Shown one piece after another: positions 52,137 to 61,714 of a stretch of DNA of 64,000 bases. The notes beneath the pieces were generated by a model. The model was not told the DNA's origin. It did not search any database and saw only the letters and a program-made list of their open reading frames with translations. How positions within the stretch are numbered: position 1 is the stretch's first letter; each line of letters starts with the position of its first letter. A program made the translations under genes and the position numbers. This DNA is from Mesorhizobium sp. WSM4311 (GTDB taxonomy: Bacteria > Pseudomonadota > Alphaproteobacteria > Rhizobiales > Rhizobiaceae), in assembly GCF_002295115.1 (NCBI RefSeq), contig NZ_NSFV01000007.1, positions 1-64,000 of the forward strand, in the 5' to 3' direction.

Positions 52137-52907
52137 ATGACCGACCAGGCCCAGCGCGCGCGGACGTTCCATTCCCTTCACGTCAAGGGCAACCCGATCG
52201 TTCTCTACAATGCCTGGGATCCGGGCTCGGCCAGGATCGTCGAGAAAGCAGGAGCCAAGGCCATCGCCACCGGAAGCTGGCCGGTTGCGGCCGCCTTCGG
52301 CTATGCCGATGGCGAGAAAATCCCGCTGGAACTGGCGCTCGACAACATCAGGCGCATCGTGCAGGCGGTCGATCTGCCGGTGACCATGGATCTCGAAGGC
52401 GGCTACGGCGTCGAGCCGGAAGTCGTCGCCCGGACGGTGACACGCGCCTTGCAGGCCGGCGCTGTCGGCTTCAACTTCGAGGACCAGATCGTTGGCGGCA
52501 CCGGCCTGCACGACATTGCTGTCCAGGTGAAGCGGGTCGAAGCGGCCGCGGCCGCCGTCAAGGCCTCGGATATCCCGGCCTTCCTCAACGCCCGCACCGA
52601 CATCTTCCTCAAGGCCAAGCCCGATGCGCATGACAAGACGCTGCTCGACCAGGCGATCGAGCGGGCGCATGCCTATGAAAGGGCCGGAGCGAGCGGTTTC
52701 TTTGCGCCGGGCCTTGGCGACGAGGGTCTCATCGAGGCGCTGTGCAGGGCGACAGCACTGCCGGTCAACATCATCGCATTGGCGCATGTGCCGCCGCGCC
52801 AGCGGCTGGCCGAACTCGGCGTCGCCCGCGTCAGCCATGGTCCGGTGCCATACCGGCAAATGGCGGAATGGCTGGAAGCCAAGGCGCGGCTGGCGATCTC
52901 GGGCTAG
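52137..52907 (+). CDS. isocitrate lyase/PEP mutase superfamily protein
   Basis: 256 residues. Features of the PEP mutase branch: LYNAWDPGSARIVEKAGAKA, VTMDLEGGYGVEPEVVARTV, VGFNFEDQIVGGTGLHDIAV and FLNARTDIFLKAKPDAHDKT, giving the metal-binding Asp and Glu. The usual KKCGH loop of isocitrate lyases is missing, so oxaloacetase, methylisocitrate lyase or phosphonopyruvate-type reactions are all possible. It reads away from trpL and its stop nearly touches the next convergent gene. Confidence 0.87.
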   Translation: MTDQAQRARTFHSLHVKGNPIVLYNAWDPGSARIVEKAGAKAIATGSWPVAAAFGYADGEKIPLELALDNIRRIVQAVDLPVTMDLEGGYGVEPEVVARTVTRALQAGAVGFNFEDQIVGGTGLHDIAVQVKRVEAAAAAVKASDIPAFLNARTDIFLKAKPDAHDKTLLDQAIERAHAYERAGASGFFAPGLGDEGLIEALCRATALPVNIIALAHVPPRQRLAELGVARVSHGPVPYRQMAEWLEAKARLAISG

Positions 52908-52908
52908 G

Positions 52909-53964
52909 TCAGTCCTCCAGCGTACCCGACCTGGCATCGGCGCTTTTCCTGTCGCCGACCAGCTTCAGCAGATCCTCGCCGGCGCGGATGATGCGACGCG
53001 AGCGGCGGGTCAGGATGATGCCGTCCTGCGGCGCGAACACTTCCGCGCGGCCATCGGCTTCGCCCGGCGCATGGACGATTGTGGCGAGACGATCGCCCCT
53101 GATGACGCGGTCGCCGGGCTTCACGTCATAGAGCACTGCGCCGGCCCGTGGCGCCGGCATCATGTCGATATTTTCCAATGGCGCGACGACGCCCTTGAAT
53201 GGACCGGGCGCGGGCAGCGCGCTGTCGACGATCACACCGCGTGCCACCAGCAACCGGTAGAGCCCGTCGGCGTCCGCGGCGGCGAGCGCGCCGTCGACGT
53301 CGAGGATGCCGCGATATTCGACCGTGGCGGCGACGCGGCGGTCGAACTTCGCTACGTCGGCGGGAACGTTCTGGTAGGGCATGATCGAGGCACCCTCGAA
53401 GGTGCCGTCGGTGTCCTCGCTCCACAGCACCACCGCGTCGACGCCCATAGCTGCGGCGCAATCGGCCATGGCCGGCCACAGGCTGGTGTGGATGTAGAGA
53501 TAGGCAAGGCCCTCGTCGTCGCAGTGCAGGTCGAGCACGATGTCGTGGCCGAGCGACAGCTGCACCAGGTGGGACTTCAGCCGCTGGTCGGCGCTGCCAA
53601 AGCTGGTGTCGGGCAAGAGCTTGGCGTCGGGCGCGGCAAGCAGCGGAAAGGCGCGGTTGAAATTGGTGCGGGTGCCCAGGTGAAAGCGGCCCTGATGCTC
53701 GCCGAAATGATATTGCGCGCGGCCGATCGGGTTGGCCCAGGGCACGATGGTGATGTCGCCCTTGATGCGGCCTTCGGCAGCGGCCTTGTTCAGCGCCGGC
53801 ATCAGCGCGTCGATGGTGACGACGCCCGGCAGTTCGCCGGCATGGAGGGCGGCCTGCAGATAGGCCGAGGGCGCCGCCTTGTCGCTACCTGTGAAGCGGA
53901 ACACCGGGAATTCGTAGGAAACGCCCTCGCTGTCGCCGGCGATGCGTTCGATCGATTTCTGCAT
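52909..53964 (-). CDS. succinylglutamate desuccinylase/aspartoacylase family protein
   Basis: 351 residues from ATG 53964, with GGAGGAAG upstream. Zinc site: His41 and Glu44 in AALHAGELPG and the later His in VLDLHCDDEGLAY. The C-terminal part has a biotinyl-lipoyl-like beta barrel (APRAGAVLYDVKPGDRVIRG). The family removes acyl groups from amino acids; the preferred substrate is unknown. Upstream open sequence to 54357 has no coding support and overlaps the MFS gene. Confidence 0.87.
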   Translation of the reverse strand: MQKSIERIAGDSEGVSYEFPVFRFTGSDKAAPSAYLQAALHAGELPGVVTIDALMPALNKAAAEGRIKGDITIVPWANPIGRAQYHFGEHQGRFHLGTRTNFNRAFPLLAAPDAKLLPDTSFGSADQRLKSHLVQLSLGHDIVLDLHCDDEGLAYLYIHTSLWPAMADCAAAMGVDAVVLWSEDTDGTFEGASIMPYQNVPADVAKFDRRVAATVEYRGILDVDGALAAADADGLYRLLVARGVIVDSALPAPGPFKGVVAPLENIDMMPAPRAGAVLYDVKPGDRVIRGDRLATIVHAPGEADGRAEVFAPQDGIILTRRSRRIIRAGEDLLKLVGDRKSADARSGTLED

Positions 53965-54074
53965 GACTTCCTCCATTGGAGCGAGAAGACATGCCCATTT
54001 GAGGTATCGCTGTCGATTGGTCCAGTCGGCCGCGCTATGGGCGCAAGATTTCCGTCGCTTTGGCGAATGGATGC

Positions 54075-55250
54075 CTATTCGGCTGCAGCCTGGAGCGGGA
54101 CAGACGCGCGCCGGTCCAGCGCCTGCGACAGCACCGCGACGGTGACCGCCAGCAAGGCGAGCACCGTGCCGACCAGCGGCAGGTGGGCGTAGGAGACGCC
54201 CGCCGAAAGCGCCACGCCGCCAATCCAGGCGCCGCTGGCATTGCCGACATTGAAGGCGCCCTGGTTCAGCGTGGCGGCAAGGTTCGGCCCTTCGGAAGCG
54301 GCCTCGACGACGCGGATCTGCAGCGGCGGCACGACGACGAAGATGAGCATGCCCCAAAGGAAGACGATGCCGATGGCGACACCGGCAATCGCGCCGAACT
54401 GTGTGAAACCGACGAACAGCACCGCCATCGACAGCAGTGTGCCGATGACGGTCGGCATCAGCTTCCAGTCCGCCAGCCGCCCACCAATGATGTTGCCGAT
54501 CGTCATGCCGGCGCCGAACAACAGGAGCACCCAGGTGACTGCAGAGGTCGACAGGCCGGACACGTCGGTGAGGTAGGGTTTTATATAGGTGAAGACGGCA
54601 AACAGGCTGGCCGAGGCCAGCGAGGCGATCAGCATCGCCAGCCAGACCTGCAGCCTGCCCAGCACCCGCAACTCGCCGCGCAGGCCGCCGCCGCTCGGCT
54701 CCGTGACATCCGACGGCACCAGCCAGGCGATGGCGGCGACCGAGATCAGGCCGATGCCGACCACGGCGATGAATGTGGAGCGCCAGCCGAAAGCCTCGCC
54801 AAGCGCTGTGCCGGCGGGAACGCCCAGAATGTTGGAAAGTGTCAGTCCGGCAAACATCAGCGCCATGGCGCTGGCGCGTTTGTTGCGCGGCACCAGGCTA
54901 GCGGCAACGACCGAGCCGATGCCGAAGAAAGCGCCGTGCCCAAAAGCGGTGAAGACACGCGCCGCCATCAGTGTCCAGTAGTCAGGCGCGATGGCGCAGA
55001 ACAGATTGCCGACGACGAACGACGCGGCCAGCCCCACCAGCACCGGCTTGCGCGGCAGATGCGCGGTGGCCATGGCGACGATCGGGGCGCCGAAGACGAC
55101 GCCGAGCGCATAGCCGGTGACCAGCAGGCCGGCCGAAGGGATCGACACGCGAAGGTCGGCGGCGACCTCCGGCAGCAGGCCCATGATGACGAATTCGGTG
55201 GTGCCGATGCAGAAGGACGCGATGGCAAGCGCAAGGATCGGCAGAGGCAT
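54075..55250 (-). CDS. MFS transporter, DHA1 (AraJ/NepI-like) family
   Basis: 391 residues, twelve TM. Start: LPILALAIASFCIGTTEFVI, TGYALGVVFGAPIVAMATAH with motif A-like HLPRKPVLVG, and AFGHGAFFGIGSVVAASLV. Sugar or drug efflux of AraJ/PbuE type; substrate unknown. The gene stands alone, 111 bp after the stop of... the reductase gene lies upstream on the same strand and reads the same way. Confidence 0.87.
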   Translation of the reverse strand: MPLPILALAIASFCIGTTEFVIMGLLPEVAADLRVSIPSAGLLVTGYALGVVFGAPIVAMATAHLPRKPVLVGLAASFVVGNLFCAIAPDYWTLMAARVFTAFGHGAFFGIGSVVAASLVPRNKRASAMALMFAGLTLSNILGVPAGTALGEAFGWRSTFIAVVGIGLISVAAIAWLVPSDVTEPSGGGLRGELRVLGRLQVWLAMLIASLASASLFAVFTYIKPYLTDVSGLSTSAVTWVLLLFGAGMTIGNIIGGRLADWKLMPTVIGTLLSMAVLFVGFTQFGAIAGVAIGIVFLWGMLIFVVVPPLQIRVVEAASEGPNLAATLNQGAFNVGNASGAWIGGVALSAGVSYAHLPLVGTVLALLAVTVAVLSQALDRRASVPLQAAAE

Positions 55251-55361
55251 GGAGCGTCCAGACTGAATCGGTTCAATCCAGAGATTGCGCGAGGAGTTGA
55301 GCTATGCGCAATGCACATTGCTGCAATGCACCAATGCAGAATGTCTGGAGCTTTAGGTGCC

Positions 55362-56738
55362 TCAGGCCAGCGGCTTCAGCTCCTGGGCAATCGTGGGCAG
55401 CAGTTCCGAGACAGTGGGGTGGATGTGCGTCGCGCGCGCCAGCGTGTCGACCGGCGCCTTGGCGTACATCAGATCGAGCACGCAATGCACCGCCTCGTCG
55501 CCGCCGGGACCGAGCACGCAACAGCCGAGGATCTGCCGCGTGTCGGCATCGACGAGGATCTTCATGAAGCCCTGCGTCTCGCCTTTTTCCACGGCGCGGC
55601 CGACGCGGGTCATCGGCCGCTGGCCGACCAGCGCGCGACGTCCGGATTTCCTCACCGCCGCCTCGGTCATGCCGCAGCGGCCGAGCGGCGGATCGATGTA
55701 AAGCGCATAGGCCTCGATGCGGTCGCTGACCTTGCGTGGGTCGTTGTCGAGCAGATTGGCGGCGACGATCTCGTAGTCATTGTAGGAGGTGTGGGTGAAA
55801 GCGCCCTTGCCGTTGCAGTCGCCCATCGCCCAGATGCCTGGGACGCTGGTGCGCAGCTGGTCGTCCACGATAACGGCGCCACGCTTGTCGACGGCGACGC
55901 CGGCTCGGTCGAGGCCGAGATCGTCGGTGTTGAGCGTTCGGCCAAGCGCCAGCAGCACATGAGAACCGACGGCCGGCGGCTTGCCGGCCGAGAAGGCCAC
56001 GGCGATATCGTCGCCCTGTTTGGCGAAACCGATGTCGTCGGCGCCGACATGGACCGTGATGCCTTCGTTTTCGAGGATGGACAGGATGGTGGCCGAGACG
56101 TCCTCGTCCTCGCGGCCGGTCAGGCGCGGGCTCTTCTCGATGACGGTGACTTCGCTGCCGAAACGGCGGAACATCTGCGCGAATTCGAGCGAGATGTAGC
56201 TGCCGCCGACGACGACCAGATGGCGCGGCAGGACCTCGAGATCCATCATCGAGGAATTGGTCAGATAGTCGATGTCGTGGACGCCGGGCAAATCGGGCAC
56301 GGAAGCGCGGCCTCCGGTGTTGAGGAAGATCCTGTCGGCGGTCAGAAGGTCGTCGCCGACGCGCACCGTATTGGCGGTTTCGAAGCGCGCATGGCCGCGG
56401 TAGAGCGTGCATTTGTCCATGCCGGCGATCCACGTTTCCAGCCCGGTGCGGGAGGCGCCCGAAACCTTGTCCTTGCGCGCCTTGATCTTGGCATAGTCGA
56501 CACCGACAGGGCCGCTGAGCGTCACGCCATAGTCGGCGGCGCGCCGCGCCAGATGCGCGGCATAGGCGCTCGCCACCATCGTCTTGGTCGGGATGCAACC
56601 AGTGTTGACGCAGGTGCCGCCGACCAGCTTGCGTTCGATCAGCGCCACGCTCATGCCGGCTGCGTTCAGCCTGCCGGCGAGCGGTGTGCCGGCCTGGCCG
56701 GCGCCGATGATGATGGCGTCGAAAGTTTTTGCCGTCAT
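55362..56738 (-). CDS. pyridine nucleotide-disulfide oxidoreductase (mercuric reductase-like)
   Basis: 458 residues. N-terminal FAD site IIGAGQAGTPLAGRLNAAG and the redox disulfide GGTCVNTGCIPTKTMVASAY. NAD-binding VVVGGSYISLEFAQMFRRFG, second FAD contact GIWAMGDCNGKGAFTHTSYN and the dimer domain with HPTVSELLPTIAQELKPLA. Often named mercuric reductase, but the N-terminal HMA domain and the C-terminal Cys pair of MerA are absent and no mer genes are near, so Hg(II) reduction is unlikely. The natural substrate is unknown. Its start overlaps the stop of the DUF4126-like gene by 4 bp. Confidence 0.88.
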   Translation of the reverse strand: MTAKTFDAIIIGAGQAGTPLAGRLNAAGMSVALIERKLVGGTCVNTGCIPTKTMVASAYAAHLARRAADYGVTLSGPVGVDYAKIKARKDKVSGASRTGLETWIAGMDKCTLYRGHARFETANTVRVGDDLLTADRIFLNTGGRASVPDLPGVHDIDYLTNSSMMDLEVLPRHLVVVGGSYISLEFAQMFRRFGSEVTVIEKSPRLTGREDEDVSATILSILENEGITVHVGADDIGFAKQGDDIAVAFSAGKPPAVGSHVLLALGRTLNTDDLGLDRAGVAVDKRGAVIVDDQLRTSVPGIWAMGDCNGKGAFTHTSYNDYEIVAANLLDNDPRKVSDRIEAYALYIDPPLGRCGMTEAAVRKSGRRALVGQRPMTRVGRAVEKGETQGFMKILVDADTRQILGCCVLGPGGDEAVHCVLDLMYAKAPVDTLARATHIHPTVSELLPTIAQELKPLA

Positions 56739-57196
56739 GCCACCGCCGCCACGATCAGCAGGCCGCCGATGATCGCCACCGCGTCCTCGATGAAGGCGGC
56801 GGGCGGGTCCTTGCCGAAAGCAGCCGCAAGCCGGCCGCGCGCTTCGGCGCCGCCCAGCGTGCCGATGACGGCACCGATGGCGCCGGCGATCAGGCAGACG
56901 ATGGTGGCGCCGGCGGTCGCGCCGATCACCGCGCCGGTGAAGGCGCCCATGATGATGCGGGCGCCGAACTGCTGCGGCACTTTACGGCTCGGCGTCGACG
57001 GCAGCTGGTCGGTGACCAGCTCGACGATGGCGAGGATGGTGAAGATGCCGACAGCGGCCCAATGGCTCATGAAGCTTGCCCAGGTGCCGGCAACCGGCAG
57101 CCAGCCGAGATAGGCGCCCCAGGCGACCGCGGCCGGCGCGGTCATGGCGCGCAGGCCGGCGATGACGCCGATCAGAAGTGCAAGAAGATAGAGCAT
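56735..57196 (-). CDS. small membrane protein, DUF4126-like
   Basis: 153 residues from ATG 57196. About four TM or re-entrant segments: MLYLLALLIGVIAGLRAMTA, GIFTILAIVELVTDQLPSTP, ATAGATIVCLIAGAIGAVIG and EDAVAIIGGLLIVAAVA. GLRAMTAPAAVAWGAYLG is the family-like N-terminal signature. Function unknown; it is translationally coupled (ATGA overlap) with the disulfide reductase downstream, so the two may work together at the membrane. Confidence 0.78.
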   Translation of the reverse strand: MLYLLALLIGVIAGLRAMTAPAAVAWGAYLGWLPVAGTWASFMSHWAAVGIFTILAIVELVTDQLPSTPSRKVPQQFGARIIMGAFTGAVIGATAGATIVCLIAGAIGAVIGTLGGAEARGRLAAAFGKDPPAAFIEDAVAIIGGLLIVAAVA

Positions 57197-57341
57197 GTTG
57201 ATCCCCTCGATCACCAGGCCAGGACGGCCTGAACGGCAGGCTACCATAGGTCCGATATTTGACCAGTACTTGGATTGGCGCTTTTCTGCTGGTCGCAACT
57301 ATGCTTTGCAAGGACGCAAGGACGTCAATTGGGGACCCGCC

Positions 57342-57899
57342 ATGGCTGGAAGCGAGCGCGCGAAGATGACGGCCGGCGAATGGTACTCTTGCCTCGATGA
57401 CGAGCTGGAGGCGCTGCGTGCCCTCGCGCGCGACGCGGTGTTCGAGCACAATTGCCTGCCGCCAAGGCAGCGCGGCAATCTCGGGCCGGACCTCAAGGCA
57501 TTGCTCGGCGGCGTGGGCGAGGGCGCCCGCATCGAGGCGCCGTTCCACTGCGCCTATGGCTTCAACATCGTTCTCGGCGATGGCGTCTTCCTCAACGCCG
57601 GCTGCACCATCCTCGACACGGCAAGCGTGCGCATCGGCAAGGGAACGCTGCTTGGCCCCAATGTGCAGATCTATTGCGCCGAGCACCACAGGCAAGCCGC
57701 GGGCCGACAGGCGGGGCTGGAGATCGCCAGGCCGGTCGAGATCGGCGCCCATGCCTGGATCGGCGGCAGCGCGGTCATCCTTGGCGGCGTCAGCATCGGC
57801 GAGGGCGCCATCGTCGGCGCCGGCGCGGTGGTGACGCGTGATGTGCCTGCAAACGAGACGGTGGTCGGCAATCCGGCGCGGCCGGTCAAGCGTGACTGA
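57342..57899 (+). CDS. maltose/nodulation (NodL-type) O-acetyltransferase, LbH fold
   Basis: 185 residues from ATG 57342. N-terminal maltose O-acetyltransferase domain (MTAGEWYSCLDDELEALRAL, NCLPPRQ) followed by left-handed beta helix with hexapeptide repeats: GFNIVLGDGVFLNAGCTILD, ARPVEIGAHAWIGGSAVIL and GEGAIVGAGAVVTRDVPANE with VVGNPARPVK. The catalytic His in EHHRQA. It acetylates a sugar or Nod-factor-like acceptor; no nod box or nod genes are near. ATG 57369 is the alternative start. Confidence 0.88.
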   Translation: MAGSERAKMTAGEWYSCLDDELEALRALARDAVFEHNCLPPRQRGNLGPDLKALLGGVGEGARIEAPFHCAYGFNIVLGDGVFLNAGCTILDTASVRIGKGTLLGPNVQIYCAEHHRQAAGRQAGLEIARPVEIGAHAWIGGSAVILGGVSIGEGAIVGAGAVVTRDVPANETVVGNPARPVKRD

Positions 57900-57916
57900 A
57901 TTTCCGCCGCAAGCAA

Positions 57917-58903
57917 TCAGGCCTGCGCCATCCGTTCTTCCTGGTCAATCCGCTGGGAGAATTCGCGCCGATACTGCGCCGGCGATGTCCTCAGCCTTGC
58001 GGCGAAATGCTGGCGCAGCGAGGTGGCGCTGCCGAAGCCGGCCTCGAAGGCCACGATGTCCATCGATTTTTCCGTCGCTTCCAGCAGCCGCTGCGCCAGT
58101 TCGATGCGCTGGCTGGTCAGCCAATCGCCAAAACTGGTGCCGATCGATTTCTGGAAGCGGCGGGTGAAGGTACGCCGCGTCAGACCGGCGGCCTCGGCGA
58201 CGCTGTCGAGGCTGTGCGCCTCGCCGAGCGTGGCGCGCACCGCGTCAAGCGCTTGGGTGAAGCGATCGGCATTCGCGCTCTTTGCCACGGGGCGTTCGAT
58301 GAACTGCGCCTGCCCGCCCTGCCTGTGCGGTGAGAGCACGACGTGCCGGGCGAGCCGCAGTGCCGCTTCCGCGCCATAGCGGGCGCGCACGATATGCAGG
58401 CAGCAATCCAGCCCGGCGGCGACACCGGCGGAGGTGACGATGTCGCCATCGTCGACATAGAGCACGTCGGCATCGACCGAGATGTCGGGGTGCAGGGCGC
58501 GCAGCTGGTCCGTATAGGCCCAGTGCGTGGTCGCCTTCCGGCCTGAAAGCAGGCCGGCGGCGGCAATGGCAAAGGTGCCGAGGCACAGGCCGACGATCAG
58601 CGCGCCGCGCCGGTGCGCGCGACCGAGCGCTTCGTCGAGCGGCCCGGCCAGCGGGGCTTCGAGATCCTTCCAGCTCGGGATGATGATGATGTCGGCATCG
58701 TCGAGCGCGGACAGACCGTGCGGGACAAGGATGCTCAGCCCGGCATCGGTCCGGATCATGCCTTGCTCGACCCCGCAGACGCGGAAGTCGAAGCGCGGCA
58801 GGCCGAGCCTCGTGCGGTCGGCGCCGAACACCAGGCAAGGCACGGAAAGGTGGAACGGGCTGATGCCGTCGAAGGCGAGGGCGGCAATGATCGGGGCGGT
58901 CAT
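57917..58903 (-). CDS. GlxA-type AraC family regulator with DJ-1/PfpI domain
   Basis: About 328 residues. N-terminal DJ-1/PfpI domain: FDGISPFHLSVPCLVFGADR, DADIIIIPSW and ALIVGLCLGTFAIAAAGLLS, whose Cys is at the DJ-1 nucleophile elbow. C-terminal AraC domain: DSVAEAAGLTRRTFTRRFQK and VAFEAGFGSATSLRQHFAAR. These regulate amino acid, betaine or carnitine breakdown. Divergent from the isochorismatase-like gene 126 bp away, the probable target. ATG 58903 is chosen for its GGAA spacing; ATG 58909 is possible. Confidence 0.88.
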   Translation of the reverse strand: MTAPIIAALAFDGISPFHLSVPCLVFGADRTRLGLPRFDFRVCGVEQGMIRTDAGLSILVPHGLSALDDADIIIIPSWKDLEAPLAGPLDEALGRAHRRGALIVGLCLGTFAIAAAGLLSGRKATTHWAYTDQLRALHPDISVDADVLYVDDGDIVTSAGVAAGLDCCLHIVRARYGAEAALRLARHVVLSPHRQGGQAQFIERPVAKSANADRFTQALDAVRATLGEAHSLDSVAEAAGLTRRTFTRRFQKSIGTSFGDWLTSQRIELAQRLLEATEKSMDIVAFEAGFGSATSLRQHFAARLRTSPAQYRREFSQRIDQEERMAQA

Positions 58904-59028
58904 GGGCATTTCCGGTTCGAAAGCTGGATTGTCCCAATTCTTTCGAATGATGTCAATCGGGCCACTTTCGATCACTCCTGAAGCCGCTTATTTTCGGCTC
59001 ATCGCATTCAAGCCGGAAGGAAAGCACC

Positions 59029-59673
59029 ATGTCTGCCCCAGCCAAAACCACGCCACGCCGCGCGCTCATCGTCATCGACGTCCAGAACGACTATGATGGC
59101 GGCAATCTGGCCATCCAGCATCCGCCGTTCCGCGACAGCGTCGTCAATGTAGCACGCACCATGGATGCGGCTGCCGCCGCCGGCATCAAGGTCGTGGTCG
59201 TCAAGCAGATGGCGCCGGAGAGCTCGCCGATCTTCGCCAAGGGTAGCCACGGCGGCGAACTGCATCCCGAGGTCGCGAGGCGAAGCCGCGACCATTATGT
59301 CGAAAAGACGCTGCCGTCGGCCTTCACCGGCACCGACCTCGAGGCGTGGCTACGGGCCAATGCCATCGATACGCTCACGGTCGTCGGCTACATGACGCAT
59401 AATTGCGACCTGTCGACCATCATCCATGCGGTGCATATGGGCTTCGCCGTCGAGTTCCTGTCGGATGCCACCGGCTCGGTGCCCTATGCCAACAGCGCCG
59501 GCTATGCCTCGGCCGAGGAGATCCACCGCGTCGTCACGATCATCCTGCAGTCACGTTTCGCGGCCGTACTGAAGACCGCCGAATGGGTCGACTGCCTGAA
59601 GACCGGCGCCTTGCCGGAACGCGACACGATCTACGCCTCCAACCAGCGGGCGCTAGCGCGCAACGCGGCGTAG
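59029..59673 (+). CDS. isochorismatase family cysteine hydrolase
   Basis: 214 residues. Catalytic Asp17 in RALIVIDVQNDY, the Lys in HYVEKTLPSAFTGTDLEAWL, and Cys in VVGYMTHNCDLSTIIHAVHM. The fold is that of isochorismatase, nicotinamidase and N-carbamoylsarcosine amidase. Substrate unknown. It is divergent from a GlxA-type regulator, as in many amide-catabolic units. A strong terminator follows. Confidence 0.9.
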   Translation: MSAPAKTTPRRALIVIDVQNDYDGGNLAIQHPPFRDSVVNVARTMDAAAAAGIKVVVVKQMAPESSPIFAKGSHGGELHPEVARRSRDHYVEKTLPSAFTGTDLEAWLRANAIDTLTVVGYMTHNCDLSTIIHAVHMGFAVEFLSDATGSVPYANSAGYASAEEIHRVVTIILQSRFAAVLKTAEWVDCLKTGALPERDTIYASNQRALARNAA

Positions 59674-59684
59674 GACCACTCCGC

Positions 59685-59726
59685 AAACGGAAAGGGCGCC
59701 GCATCGCTGCGGCGCCCTTTCCGTTT
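59685..59726. terminator. bidirectional terminator between the isochorismatase-like gene and fhs
   Basis: AAACGGAAAGGGCGCCGC and GCGGCGCCCTTTCCGTTT form an 18-bp perfect stem with a 6-nt loop, between the two convergent stops at 59673 and 59741. Confidence 0.88.
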
Positions 59727-59740
59727 GGGATTTGAAGATT

Positions 59741-61420
59741 CTAGAACAGGCCTTCGATCTGGCCGACCTCGTTGAGGAAGATCTTTTCCGAGGACGGCGC
59801 CTTGGGCAGGCCGGGCATGGTCATGACCTCGCCGCAGATGATGACGACGAAGCCTGCGCCCGCCGAAAGCCTGACCTCGCGCACCGGCACGGTGTGGCCG
59901 GTCGGCGCGCCGCGCAGGTTCGGGTCGGTCGAGAAGGAGTACTGGGTCTTGGCCATGCAGACCGGGAGGTTGCCGTAGCCGGCCTGCTCCCAGGCGTGCA
60001 ACTGATCGCGCACCGACTTGTCGGCGATCGCTTCCGAGCCGCGATAGATGCGCTGGACGATGGTGTTGATCTTCTCGAACAGCGGCATGGCGTCGGGATA
60101 GAGCGGCGCGAATTGCGAGGCGCCGGATTCGGCCAGCGCCACCACCTTGTTGGCGAGTTCCTCGATGCCGGCCGAGCCGTTGGCCCAGTGCTTGCACAGG
60201 ATCGCCTCTTCGCCCATCGAAGCGACATAGTCCTTCATCGCCTGGATTTCGGCGTCGGTGTCGGAATAGAAGTGGTTGATGGCAACCACCGCCGGCACGC
60301 CGAACTGGCGGATGTTCTCGATGTGGCGGCCAAGGTTGGCGCAGCCCTTCTTCACCGCCTCGATGTTTTCCTTGCCGAGGTCTTCCTTCTTGACGCCGCC
60401 GTTCATCTTCATGGCGCGCACGGTGGCGACGATGACGGCCGCCGCCGGCTTCAGGCCGGCCTTGCGGCACTTGATGTCGAAGAACTTTTCCGCGCCGAGA
60501 TCGGCGCCGAAGCCGGCTTCGGTGACGACATAGTCGGCAAGCTTGAGCGCCGTCGTGGTGGCGACGACCGAGTTGCAGCCATGCGCGATGTTGGCGAACG
60601 GGCCGCCATGCACGAAGGCCGGGTTGTTTTCCAGAGTCTGCACCAGGTTCGGCTGCATGGCGTCCTTGAGCAGCACGGCCATGGCGCCGTCGGCCTTGAG
60701 GTCGCGGGCATAGACCGGCGACTTGTCACGGCGATAGGCGACGATGATGTCGCCGAGGCGCTTCTCGAGGTCCTTGAGGTCGGTCGACAGGCACAGGATG
60801 GCCATGACTTCCGAGGCGACGGTGATGTCGAAGCCGCCCTCGCGCGGAAAGCCGTTGGCGACGCCGCCGAGCGAACAGATCATCTCGCGCAGCGCGCGGT
60901 CGTTCATGTCCATGACGCGGCGCCAGACGACGCGGCGGGTGTCGATGCCGAGCTCATTGCCCCAGTAGATGTGGTTGTCGATCAGCGCCGACAAAAGGTT
61001 GTGCGCCGTGGTGATGGCGTGGAAGTCGCCGGTGAAGTGGAGGTTCATGTCCTCCATCGGCACGACCTGTGCGTAGCCGCCGCCGGCTGCACCGCCCTTG
61101 ACGCCGAAATTCGGGCCGAGCGAGGCTTCGCGGATGCAGACGATTGCCTTCTTGCCGATGCGGTTCAGGCCGTCGCCGAGACCGACCGTGGTGGTGGTCT
61201 TGCCTTCGCCGGCGGGCGTCGGGTTGATGGCGGTGACGAGGATCAGCCTGCCGTCCTTGTTGCCCTTCACCGATTTGATAAACTCGGCGGAAATCTTGGC
61301 TTTGTCGTGGCCGTAGGGCAAAAGGTGTTCGGTTGGAATGCCGATCTTCTGGCCGATCTCCTGGATCTGCTTCTTCTTGGCGCCGCGCGCGATCTCGATG
61401 TCGGACTTCACTTCGGCCAT
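59741..61420 (-). CDS. fhs: formate-tetrahydrofolate ligase
   Basis: 559 residues, the usual length. It makes 10-formyl-THF from formate, THF and ATP. P-loop NPTPAGEGKTTTTVGLGDGL is characteristic; further segments are REASLGPNFGVKGGAAGGGY, NPAFVHGGPFANIAHGCNSV and VREVRLSAGAGFVVIICGEV with MPGLPKAPSSE. Cytoplasmic, one-carbon metabolism. Upstream gap 61421-61812 holds its promoter and one palindromic repeat but no gene. Confidence 0.97.
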   Translation of the reverse strand: MAEVKSDIEIARGAKKKQIQEIGQKIGIPTEHLLPYGHDKAKISAEFIKSVKGNKDGRLILVTAINPTPAGEGKTTTTVGLGDGLNRIGKKAIVCIREASLGPNFGVKGGAAGGGYAQVVPMEDMNLHFTGDFHAITTAHNLLSALIDNHIYWGNELGIDTRRVVWRRVMDMNDRALREMICSLGGVANGFPREGGFDITVASEVMAILCLSTDLKDLEKRLGDIIVAYRRDKSPVYARDLKADGAMAVLLKDAMQPNLVQTLENNPAFVHGGPFANIAHGCNSVVATTTALKLADYVVTEAGFGADLGAEKFFDIKCRKAGLKPAAAVIVATVRAMKMNGGVKKEDLGKENIEAVKKGCANLGRHIENIRQFGVPAVVAINHFYSDTDAEIQAMKDYVASMGEEAILCKHWANGSAGIEELANKVVALAESGASQFAPLYPDAMPLFEKINTIVQRIYRGSEAIADKSVRDQLHAWEQAGYGNLPVCMAKTQYSFSTDPNLRGAPTGHTVPVREVRLSAGAGFVVIICGEVMTMPGLPKAPSSEKIFLNEVGQIEGLF

Positions 61421-61714
61421 GACGGCTTTCCTCTGGATTGGACTGTGGAGGGGACGGGTTTGATCTCACTGGCAGGCAGGTTGGAACCGGGCGCGGGCTG
61501 TTTTAACCCTGTCGCTGCCGCGGCGTCAACTTGCATGCAACTATGTTTCCTATGAAGAAAATTCCTCTGCGGACCGGCCGACCTGTTCTCGGGTTCTTTT
61601 CGGCTCCGTTGCCGCGCCGTATAGAAGCCAGAGGACGCGCCGTTCCGCCGTCTCAAAACAGCCGCACAATGCACGGAATGCGACAGAGGCGACGGCGCAA
61701 ATTCGCCATCGCCA

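Noticed and set aside
54060..57113. A 1017-codon open frame on the plus strand
   Set aside because: It lies antisense to an MFS gene, a disulfide reductase gene and a DUF4126-like gene that all have clear motifs; its own composition (His, Arg, Asp, Gly rich) is that of a high-GC shadow.
57342..57899. Naming the O-acetyltransferase NodL
   Set aside because: The family fits but no nod box or nodulation gene is near, so the general name is kept.
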